In this document: in pieces, positions 38,441 to 48,503 of the stretch | Layout: every line of letters begins with the position of its first letter | Numbering within the stretch: the stretch's first letter is position 1 | Assembly: GCF_932274485.2 (NCBI RefSeq) | Contig: NC_065879.2 | Coordinates: 63,509,459 to 63,573,458, forward strand | Length of the DNA: 64,000 bases | Origin: Patella vulgata | Taxonomy: Eukaryota > Mollusca > Gastropoda > Patellidae | Reading direction: 5' to 3' | The notes under the pieces: generated by a model | Seen by the model: only the letters and a program-made list of their open reading frames with translations | What the model was told of the DNA's origin: nothing | Database searches by the model: none | Position numbers and translations under genes: made by a program

Positions 38441-39357
38441 TCAATTTTTGGTTACTGTTATATATAGAAGGGTAACCCGTGTTTTCCGTTTGCGTTCGTC
38501 ACTTCCTTTTGTTGATATCTTCATTACGCATCTGTCGTAGCACTGATCTCTGTGTTAAAATTATATTTAGAACGCGTTTAACCAGTTCTATCACATATGT
38601 GATAATGTCTGACACCAATATTTTCCTTTACCGCTGCTGATCACATGTTTTCGTATATTCTTATTTTTGCCTTTGACTATTTACATGTATTTTTATTCTT
38701 AGGTATTGTATCTTCTTTAAGTTTGTAAAGAGCATCTGGGCACTTAGGTGAAAGATGCGCTATATAATTATTAATGTAGTTCGTCTATTTATAGCAATTC
38801 TCTTTCTGTCTCTTTTCTCCCCTTTTTCATGCCCATTTTTGTTGATTTTTGGTCTAGAATGGATGAAGAGGGTTTGAATTAAAATTTTCTGCCAGGGTTT
38901 GGTAAATATTCATGATACATGTATGTACGGCATCTAGTTACATGTTTTTAGTGTGCTTCTTCAAGTTTGTGTATCTCAAAATTTTGGTGGTCAACCTCAT
39001 ACAAATTTTAGTGCAAAGACATGACCATTTGTTACTCTGTCTGTAGTGAAAAGCATTCAGCCCAACGAAAATTTGGGGAAAGGTTGGAGGTGGGCAAAGA
39101 GGCCAGAATTAACATTGAAGTTAATGGGGAAATCAATGGTGGTTACCTCCCTTATAACGTGACGCTACAGTGGCTTATAACTTATTATAGATAATGAGTG
39201 TTTTACCAATAAGCTACAATGTTAATGACACTTTTCCAAATTCTCAATTATTTGAACATCCAATAGCTGTATTATATTGATAGCGCCAGTCGAAGAACAC
39301 ACTCGACAAAATATCGTAATGATGTTAATGAATATTAGAGATTTTGATCGGAATGGT

Positions 39358-40313
39358 AACCATAGGCGTACGGGCTCGATGGCAGTTAGGGTAGGGGGGC
39401 AGGAACCCGAATTGCCCGAAAAAATTTTTTGGTTTACAGACAGCGGCGCGGTCTTGCTCGAGAGGCGAAGAATCGGGGCTTACCTTAAGTGGATCCTACC
39501 CCCCCCCCCCCAAAGAAAATTTTGGAATATCTGACGGCTGCAAACACGTTTTCCTGCTATTTCAGCCCGTGAACAAAGCAACTTCAAAGTGGTCTAATAT
39601 AGGCTAATTAAGATGGCTGGCTCGAATTCCAACCAGAAGATCAATCGTTTACAGTCCACGGAGACGGGACCGTTGGGAGAAAATTTGGAAAATTTAACCA
39701 CCGCAAATGCGTTTTCTGCTATTTTAGCCCGTGTAAGCAACTCCAAAAGTATCCAATGGTTTTGTAACCGAAATCCCATTCTGAATTCCAACCATCCAAT
39801 CAGACTGTTGCAACTGCATTCACAATAATAATCGATGCCTGAAATTGTCCAACAAAGTAGAGTGGCTCCAGACAAAATGTTTTAATCCATAGTCAACTCA
39901 GTACAAATTCGTGGTATTCAATTAAAATAAAAGTAAAATTAGTTCTTTATTAGGGCTCGACGACAGTTAGGGAAGCAAAAATAGAAATGCCCCAAAAAAT
40001 TTCAGGTTTACAGACAGCGGCGCCGGTTTTCTTCGAGAGGCGAAGAAGCAGAGCTGACCTTGTATGGACCCCCCCCCCCCCTCCACCCCCTAAGAACATT
40101 TTGGAAGATTTGACGGCTGCAAAAGCGTTTTACTGCTATTCCTGCCCGTAAAATTAGTGTTTTATTAGATTTCGGGCGCTTTATTTGGCTAAGTAGATGA
40201 AATAAAATTTTTTTTCACTTTACCCGTCTGCCCGAAAAGTCAGCTTGCCCGAAAGTTAGGGGGCAGCTGCCCCCCCCCCCCTGCCCCCCTGGTCCGTACG
40301 CCTATGATTGTAA
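39358..40313. mobile_element. TIR element with CATAGGCGTACGG ends
   Basis: Left end CATAGGCGTACGGGCTCGAT and right end CCCCTGGTCCGTACGCCTAT are inverted copies over 13 bp, followed by G-rich (left) or C-rich (right) tracts with GGGGGGCAGG. The interior holds two diverged direct repeats (GGTTTACAGACAGCGGCG ... TGACGGCTGCAAA) at about 39430-39560 and 40010-40130. Non-coding. Confidence 0.65.
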
Positions 40314-40967
40314 CCCGTTCCACCAAATCTATAAAAGGATTTAAAGTATCATAATAACTTGTAATCGTAAGATGCGCCTTTTTTTAAGGACGTAATGATC
40401 TAGTCTACCTTCTTAAACGGCCATGCTTCGTCAATTTCTTTCATATCGATACAAACAAGTAATTGATATACATGTTCAGTCCGTTTGTGGGCAATTTCAA
40501 TTTACTTCCGCGTTCAGCCTTAAGTTCATTTTGTAATTCAAGTTCAATATGGTGTAACGATAAAACATGGAGTACATGCCAGCAACTATATAAAGTAAAG
40601 TAAGTCTAATATCTTGGATTATTAATATCGCTGTAAATGGGATAACGGGATAGAATATGCACGGTGTATATATGTATTAAACTTTTGTACATTCATTACT
40701 ATACATATAAATGTATAACCACTTATATGGACATCCGGGTATCATTATAGGGAATATGTTGACGGGAAATATTTCAATATTTCAATAGTTTTTGATAATA
40801 GTGTGTTTCCAGTAGATATCGTATGTTACACAGAGTGTGTTGGGTATGTATGATTAAATATGGATCCTTAAAACTTAAACGCTAATCAAACTCGAAATTC
40901 ATAAATACACGGTGACAAGTCACCGTAATGCATGAATTTTACCACAGGGGGACGTGATAAAATGACT

Positions 40968-41120
40968 GACGAGAGAGAGAGAGAGAGGGGGGGGGGGGAG
41001 ATTAGGTCTTTTGGGGACGAACAGGTGGTTCAGTTTTATTTCAATAATTATCTTGCACGTAGGAGTCTTCAGCAGTAGGGAGAAAACCCACGAGGTTAGA
41101 CAGGCCACAGTGTCAGTATT
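40968..41120 (-). mobile_element. tRNA-derived SINE, family 1, truncated
   Basis: (GA)n plus G-run at 40973-41000, then GGTTCAGTTTTATTTCAATA, GTAGGAGTCTTCAGCAGTAG and CCCACGAGGTTAGACAGGC. The tRNA-like head is lost. Confidence 0.65.
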
Positions 41121-41647
41121 AGCTGTTTCGATAAGGGTATTCATATTATAAAACCACGTGAATTGCGTAAATACAGACACATGTTTTGTGACGTTGAGCT
41201 GTGATGAATGAAGATAAGTATACATTATATAATCCTATGTGTATCGAAACGTAGCATGTTAATAAATTCAGAAGTAGTATATCCATATAAGTGTGTTTTA
41301 TTTTTATACATTATACTAATTAACAATTCCCCGAAGGACGGACAGGGCAGCCCCGGTCATGAGGAGGCGCGTAACCCTAGGGGGTTTACTCCCCCGGGCA
41401 AGAGGAAATATTGAAAAACTGAATGTAACACTCCCCCGGGCAAAAGGAAAAATTGAAAAACTGAATGTAACTGGCGATTGCTAAGTACAAATCCTCCCGA
41501 GTCATTTTGTTTTTCGATCAATTCACCAAGACTACGCGAGGACACTAACTTCTTTAGGGGTCACTGACAGGCCTCCACGTGCCACTGTATATTCGTATTA
41601 TCCAAAGAAATCGTTGGTTATAATGCAAACTAGTGGGCTTTCAAATT

Positions 41648-41695
41648 GTTGGGGTTGGGTTGGTTGGGGTGGGGTGGGGTGGGTGGGGTGGGCGT
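41648..41695 (+). other. G-rich tract with G-quadruplex potential
   Basis: Successive GGGG/GGG runs spaced by one or two bases (GGTTGGGGTGGGGTGGGGTG). Base composition departs sharply from its surroundings. Confidence 0.5.
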
Positions 41696-42391
41696 TGTTC
41701 TCCCCCACTGCGCCGATAAATGTGGCATAAATGGGAAGAGTCCATTTGACGTATCTTTGGCGGGGAATACCATACATTGACACTTGGGTGAGGAATACTA
41801 GCTAAGCTTCATTTCTGTTCGCTAATGATAGACAGATAAGCTATCACACACGCTGTATGATATGCGAAAGGTGCGCAGTTTATCGATACAACTGTCATTT
41901 CAAATGTACTAGGACTGTCCCATGTCATATTATATTCACAAAACGTTCAAGTAGAAGGAAATGTTAGATAACAACTCTACGCTATTGTATTATTCACATT
42001 GACTCTACAATAAACAATTTATTGAGCAAAACTAAGTCCATATCAACCGACAGTCAATTATATACGTTATTTACACAGCTAACGTTATATTATCATCTAA
42101 ATATAGGTTAATTATTTCAAATCTGTGGGTGCGGTGGACAATTTCACCTTTTCCGGTGGAGGAACAACCATTCTAGTACGAACAGCCACTCCAGGTCCCC
42201 AAAGTAAGACCGGAGCCCTAAAACTCTAACATTTGGTCGAACTATTGCACATAGATAGATATTGCTGCCAGGCACAGTAATAAATGATCACCGGTGCACG
42301 ATTTGTTGACAAAATATTGAGTTTTAATATGAATCAACAAGAAATCAGAATTGGGTTCCTTGGTGTATATTTATTGTATGTAACATATTTT

Positions 42392-42665
42392 ATCAGTTCG
42401 CTTGCACGCTTCACTTGTTGGAATGAAACTGGAGATCTCAGAGAAAACGCAGAGATTTTGTTGAGGATTTGACTTTATACTCGGAAATCTAGGGCTTATT
42501 TTAAGGTTTTTTTGTCCAGGTATGGTTTTAGCAGTTCGCTTGCACGCTTCACTTGTTGGGATGCAACTGAAGATCTCGGAGAAAACGCACAGATTTTGTT
42601 GAGGATTTGACTTTATACTCGGAAATCCAGGGCTTATTTAAAGGTTTTATTGTCCAGGCATGGTT
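42392..42665 (+). repeat. Two-copy ~134-bp tandem duplication
   Basis: CAGTTCGCTTGCACGCTTCA starts each copy (about 42396 and 42531). GATTTTGTTGAGGATTTGAC and TTTATACTCGGAAATC-AGGG are shared. About 95 percent identical. Confidence 0.75.
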
Positions 42666-43762
42666 TCCGGTGTTTTAGAAAAATTTATAGAATTTGACTT
42701 CCGATAACACGATATCACGCTTACACTTTTATAACCAATATACAACAGGATTAACATATTTATATTTATAATCGCGTGTCAGCATCATTAACAGTTCAAA
42801 GAAATATCCAAAGGCAAACGAAGCTACTCTGTCACCTGCAGCTGACGATGTTCTGCCATGTAATTTTCGTGTTTTAAGGTGGTGGTGAGAATACGTCAAC
42901 AATACAAAACTTTTGAAACAGAAATTGAAAGTGGTAAATGATCATAATGATAGCTGTTTCCCCCATACAATCTTCAAAGCACGGATTTCAGATTTTCAAC
43001 GCACAGATTTTTTTTTATCCAGAGGCATGTCTGTGCCTGCAGGCAGGCCCTGTGGAAATCCCGTGTAGGACAAATTATTTGCCATATTTTAGCCCTGCTC
43101 GGATAATCACTAAAGAATCTGCGAGCGTGAAATAGTTCGATACAATTTACATGTTATTTCTTTACTATAATATCGACGTCCCATTGAATGAAAGAGGCAG
43201 CTCTATTCATTTTTTTATTGTTTGTCCAAGGTGACGATCTAGAATATAGTGTCCAGCATATTTAAATTTTACTGGGAGGGTTTAATCAAAAAACGTGGGA
43301 GAGGTCAATTCCCATTTTAATGGCTTAAAAGCTTTAAGACTTGATTAATGTCACGAGGGTATAGTTCGATGAAATGTTTATTTTCTTTACTACTTTAGAG
43401 TTTCAATGAGTTTGGTTGAAATAAGTTAAGCTATCGACACTCTAGAAGTCTATTGGAGGAAAACGAAGAAAAAGAATATTTTTTTATCAGATCTTTATCT
43501 GTCTAATTTATTTTATAGTTCGGTAATTGATCTTGATTAAAGTATTGGGACATAGATAGAAACATTGTTATTCGAGTAGAATAAGTATAACCTATAATGC
43601 TATGCCTGAATATTGTTTGTATAGAGTGAATTAACCTTTCCAGTTATATCATATGTTGTTATAGATACACATTACCCTTCACCTTTCCCAACTATGAAAA
43701 CTGTTTAACCATCATCACACGACGTGAACTAATACATTTTTAACCCTCTGAGAAATAGGGGG

Positions 43763-44033
43763 TGGGGGGTGATGGCCAAATGGTTAGCACGTGCGCGCTG
43801 TATCATAAGGCCTGTCATTGAGTCAACTGGCGTGGTTTAGAATCCCCGGTTGTACGTGACAAGGAGTAGGGTCGCCTGTCCAATCTCGTGGGTTTTCTCC
43901 GGGTCCTCCGGTTTCCTCCCACTGCTAAAAACCCCTACGCGCAAGCGAATTATTGAAATAAAAAGTTAAACCATAATGTTAGTCCCGAAATGACCTAGTT
44001 TGTATCGAGTGGAGATTCCCCCCCCCCTCTCCG
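43763..44033 (+). mobile_element. tRNA-derived SINE, family 1, full-length
   Basis: GATGGCCAAATGGTTAGCAC (A box), TGGTTTAGAATCCCCGGTTG (B-box region), GGGTCCTCCGGTTTCCTCCC, ACGCGCAAGCGAATTATTGA and TAGTCCCGAAATGACCTAGT, then a C/T tail. Best plus-strand reference copy. Confidence 0.8.
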
Positions 44034-44384
44034 TTTATGTTCTTACTAAGTTTATATAATTAAACAAATACAGCAAACTACAAAGTTATGATAGTACTTT
44101 TCGAGTTATTAAAATATCCACGGTCTGAGTTTAATGGGATACGGTAAAAAAAACACCGGGCAGAACCCCCTAGGGGGTTTTGACCTAGGTCAGAACCCCC
44201 CTAGGTCAAAAACCCCCCTAAGTCAGAACCCCCTCTGGTCAAAACCCCCCATTTTTATATTATATAATATTAAAATCATTTCAAAATTATGTTTTTGTGG
44301 TTTGTGAATTATTGAAATAAAAAGTTAAACCATAATGTTAGTCCCGAAATGACCTAGTTTGTATCGAGTGGAGATTAACCCCCC

Positions 44385-44421
<37 letters not shown>

Positions 44422-44850
44422 GATGACAATTTAGAGTAAAATTCAGAAAAAAATAAACGCAAGAAATGGTAACTGAGGACAGATGGGTGTCACTTTCGTC
44501 TATGACTTTCTTCGACTTCACGTTGTGGGATCAATTATTTCAATCATCAATTAACTGACTTTGGAACACCGTTTATGCTCTTACTAAGTTTATATAATTA
44601 AACAAATACAGCAAACTACAAAGTTATGATAGTACTTTTCAAGTTATTAAAATATCCACGGTTTGAGTTTAATGGGATACTTTTAAAAAAAAACACCGGG
44701 CAGAACCCCCTAGGGGGTTTTGACCTAGGTCAGAACCCCCCTAGGTCAACCCCCCCCCCCCCTAAGTCAGAACCCCCTCTGGTCAAACCCCCCCATTTTT
44801 ATATTATATAATATTAAAATCATTTCAAAATTATGTTTTTGTGGTTTGTG
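43949..44850 (+). repeat. Segmental tandem duplication of SINE tail plus flank
   Basis: Unit 1 (43949-44306) and unit 2 (44307-44850) both hold a family-1 SINE 3' end followed by TTACTAAGTTTATATAATTA ... TTTTTGTGGTTTGTGAA. Unit 2 keeps about 155 bp (44417-44572) that unit 1 lacks. Confidence 0.75.
44160..44250 (+). repeat. CAGAACCCCCCTAGGTCAAA array (partial transposon end)
   Basis: Four or five ~19-bp units, each with a CCTAGG palindrome or its variant. Duplicate of the left end of the MULE relic at 44674-45617, created by the segmental duplication. Confidence 0.65.
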
Positions 44851-45617
44851 AAGGGAAGTACACAACAAAATCAATTATTTTTATATTTTATTTGCAATTA
44901 TATGGGTGACATTTTTTCCATCGGATGGTGTGCCCAATACCTTTTATGGTTTGCACACAAGTTGTAAAGTCTTTCTTGTAGATCTTCTGTTGTTTTTTGG
45001 TGGTTGTCCGCGTGAGTATTGCAGGAGTGCATTCTTGACATTGCTGTGATCCAGATGGAGATATTCGAGAGGCCGCCAGATTAAGGGGTCTGATATTCCC
45101 AGCAGGGCACTAAACGCCCTGTTCCAAGACTCACATAGATTGTTAGTGCGAGACCCACCACCAAGTGTTGTCGGATGAACGTTCCCGAGTTCTGCTGGGA
45201 ATAGAGGGGGGGGGGGTATAGGAGATTTTAATTTGTAGCGCTATGTCTTCAGTTGAGATTGATCAGATAATTGCTTTTCACTTGAAAGATTACAATAAAT
45301 GAGGCTATGTTATTCCTAGTAAAAAGCAGATTATGTTATGTTAATGTGTGGTCAATTGTCTCAGTTGGTCATCATATTTTTTTTTTAAATAATATTTTAT
45401 TTTTCAAATAATATTTTATTTTTCAAATAATATTTTATTTTTCAAATATTTCTTTTTAAATAATAATAAATAAAGGGAATAAATTAATAAAAAAAATAAA
45501 TAAATAAAAAGGGGGGGTTTTGTCCGTTTTTAATTTAAGTCCAAGGGGTTATGACCTAGGGGGTTTTGACCAAGGGGGTTTTGACCGGAGGGGGTTTTGA
45601 CACGGACCCATATACCC
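44674..45617 (-). mobile_element. Mutator-like (MULE) DNA transposon relic with 9-bp target-site duplication
   Basis: Bounded by the 9-mer GAGTTTAAT on both sides (44665-44673, 45618-45626). Ends start GGGATAC and finish TATACCC. Subterminal arrays of CCCCCTAGGTCAAAAC units on the left (about 44700-44790) are mirrored by GACCTAGGGGGTTTTGACC units on the right (about 45530-45605). The minus strand between them encodes the C-terminal part of a MULE transposase (44944-45198). The element is too short to be autonomous. Confidence 0.7.
44944..45198 (-). pseudogene. C-terminal fragment of a MULE-type transposase
   Basis: 84 open codons: GNVHPTTLGGGSRTNNLCES, WNRAFSALLG, then DPLIWRPLEYL. The pattern HP(T)...RTNN-ESW(H/N)..F...(H/D)P.IW resembles the C-terminus of animal MULE transposases with FLYWCH-type zinc fingers. 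No catalytic core is present upstream; a C-run interrupts just before it. Confidence 0.6.
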
Positions 45618-46159
45618 GAGTTTAATATCCTTTCTAGCTCAGACCAGAACGGCTTAAACGTGGCAAGAGCCACATACTTCTTGATAGTTCTACATAAGGT
45701 TCGCGCTAGGATGATGTTTTTACCCTAACCTCTAAGCCGAGGGGGCTATGGGTATGTTCCCCTTGAGCTCCGAATAATGTCTTCCCTACGGTCTCAGCAT
45801 GATATCTGAAGATTAAACAAACCCGCTCTTACGTATATAGAATAGTATAATGCGTCATCTATTAGGGCGGGACAATTACCATTTTTGGGTAAGTGTTTCG
45901 TATAGGCAACGTTTTACGTCAGCACTATTCTAGTTAATTGTACTAATCCGTGCACGAGATGACTGGACTATAGAACCCTACTTCCAGCAATGGATACTGA
46001 CATAACTGTCGGTGAGTTATTCTAAGATAGTAATAGAATAATGCAAGCCACTTCATTACCCTAGTTTTCGTCACACATCATGTAGGTAAAGATTTCTATA
46101 TTAAACAGAACACGTTTCTTAATACTAAAATAAACCCTATAGTATTATACATGTACTGA

Positions 46160-46205
46160 ACAATCTGATTAAAACGCAGATCGTATTTCGTTTCGTTTGA
46201 TCTAT
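46160..46205 (+). repeat. Single arm of the 7260/7620 inverted repeat
   Basis: CAATCTGATTAAAACGCAGA followed by TCGTATTTCGTTTCGTTTG matches 7262-7305. Confidence 0.5.
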
Positions 46206-46309
46206 AGTTTATAATTTCATTTTATTATTATTCACTACATTATATATAGGACCTAGAAAGATCAAATAACACACTATTTATGGATATCTTATTGTTATGG
46301 TTTATTTCA

Positions 46310-46370
46310 TTGCGACGTTTCGACAAGATTTCACAAGTCGTTATCAAGCATATATCAACACAAATAAAAT
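46310..46370 (-). ncRNA. Degenerate hammerhead-like motif
   Basis: Minus strand reads GCTTGATAACGACTTGTGAA then ATCTTGTCGAAACGTCGC. GAC/GTC can form stem II, with GAAAC and GUC in hammerhead order, but the CUGAUGA box is only partly kept. This resembles a common Penelope-like terminal-repeat motif. Confidence 0.35.
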
Positions 46371-46399
46371 ATGCAGTTGATTTCACGACTATAGAAATC

Positions 46400-48360
46400 T
46401 ATAGAAAACTACACTGGTAATCTATGACTTTTTGCTAAGGATATACTTCGACTAATGCCATCGGTTAACAGATAGCGGAACCCAACACCTTCGTTAAATA
46501 TAACAGCTGAGATGTTAAAGAGAACAACAATATGAATTAACATCGAAAATCATAATTTGTACGATGGGCGAAAATTTGTATGGTTGTGCTTACCCGTACA
46601 GCCTGTTCTGGGTCTGTATCACAACAGGCCTGTGACTGTTTACTTGGGTTTATAGAACATGTACTTTTATAATTAATTACTGTACTTACAATATTCGTGT
46701 GTTAATGTGTATGGCGTGTCTTCTTAATGGTTTTGTAATCTGCTTACAAAATAACGATCTGGATGGTGTGTCCCAACACCCTTGCAACACCCTAGACTCG
46801 CTCCTGCATGTACATCACTATTGTTTTACATGTACACCATGTTAACAGTTACATATAAAGACAAAATAATTTTAGTTGTCATACTTATAGCTGACTTTTT
46901 CCAATAATCATCATTATTATTTTTAGTTTTAGGTGTTCGAAGATGAAAAATTATATTATACAACCAGAAACTATATAATCTGAGACATAGATAAAAAAAA
47001 TATCACGGTTGTTAGATCTACCCAGCGGGTTCCGCGTGTTACTTACACTATGGAAACGGTAAGCTATCTTCCAATATTACATTATTTACTTGAACGTTGA
47101 TTTTTAGATGTTCGTCATGGACGGATTGTTTATGACTCAAGACACAAGAACTACGTGAAACCCCCAAACGAGAATTAAGCATATAATTTCTCGTGTACAA
47201 CAACCGTCACTTCTTCAGAATCTAATGCAGGGGGCAACTATAACCGTATTTCTTACTAAGTGTGAAAAAGTAAAACATTTGAAAAAGCGACTATATCAGA
47301 CATGTCAATACGGTAATAGCTGGAAATAATTATTTAGATAATTATAATTTATATGATTACAAGGAAATGAAATGGGGTTTAAGGGTCTAGTTTTATACAC
47401 CAACCTACCTGATGAAGACAAAGAAAATAGCTTTGATTGAGTGTCTTAGTTTAGACTTCGACAGAAAATTAAACGAAATTAAAGAATATTGATTGAAAGC
47501 AATTGAAAGTAATGTGAACTTCATATGACCATAACTTGGTAATACTGCCTTGTATCGTGTGTGATCTTAAATCTAAAAATGAATTGGGGTTCAACGCCCT
47601 ATTGTTCTGCTCCGAACTTGGCTAATGAAGACGGGCATACGCCATACAATAATAGGAATTGAAGTGTAGTGTTGCAAATTTTAATTGGCATTTTAAATTT
47701 AGGGATTAGAGTGTAGCGTTTGAAATGTAGGCATTAAAGTCTGGTCTTTGAAATTTAGGAATTAAAGTTTAGCTTTTGAAATTTAGGAATTAAAGTCTAG
47801 CGTTTGAAATTAATTTCACCCAAAACACGTCAGATTATACTTTTATGCCTGTTGAACCGAAACCATGAACATAAAACCTAGATTTTCAAACATTTTTATT
47901 ATTTTTGTTAATATTATTCAGTTACTGCTAAATACTTACACTGGCTTCATCATGGGCGTACAATTTTGAAAGAAGACCGGCTGCCATACTATACAAATCA
48001 AACACATAACATTCAAAGAAGTCAACAATTTTTGAACCCTTATAGAGGTTTAACAAATTTTAAAATTTTGTCACTGAGTTCAAAAGTAATCGAAAGATTT
48101 TGACATTGCTCATTCTAAGATATATTTAGTGAAAATTCTGTTATTAGATTTACTTCCGTTCGGTTAGTCTAAAGTGTGCGGAAACGAAGTACTTGACGAT
48201 GCGCTACTAATACTCAGATTAAAAGGATGCGATTTTTCTGAACACACGACTCTACCACAGATACATGGGGACAGGAACGCCCTTATTGTGCACCTATGTG
48301 ATTTTTCAAATTTTTGATTTCTTCATATTTTTCATATGTTTCATGATTTCTTCATATTTT
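46400..48360. other. Gene-free stretch with SINE family 2 fragments
   Basis: No exon recognised. Holds short family-2 SINE pieces at 47376-47415 and 47575-47650 (GGGGTTCAACGCCCTATTGT) and a small minisatellite at 47690-47820. Confidence 0.5.
47690..47820 (+). repeat. ~30-bp minisatellite, four units
   Basis: Units of AATTTAGGAATTAAAGTCTA then GCGTTTGA, with drift. Confidence 0.7.
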
Positions 48361-48365
48361 TCATG

Positions 48366-48503
48366 CTCCGGTTTTCTCCTACTGCTAAAGACCCCTACGC
48401 GCAAGCGAATTATTGAAATAAAATTAAACCATATGTTAGTCCCAAAATGACCTAGTTTGTGTCGAGTGGACGTTAAACCCCATTTCTCTCTCTCTCTCTA
48501 TAT
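48366..48503 (+). mobile_element. tRNA-derived SINE, family 1, 5'-truncated
   Basis: CTCCGGTTTTCTCCTACTGC, CCCTACGCGCAAGCGAATTA, GTGTCGAGTGGACGTTAAAC and CCCATTTCTCTCTCTC. The 3' end is well preserved. Confidence 0.75.

Noticed and set aside
38103-38540. 145-residue plus-strand ORF
   Set aside because: Coincides with a near full-length family-2 SINE.
43780-43860. Possible tRNA gene (good A and B boxes)
   Set aside because: The boxes belong to a dispersed SINE present about ten times, with a long non-tRNA body and (TC)n tail; no clean cloverleaf.
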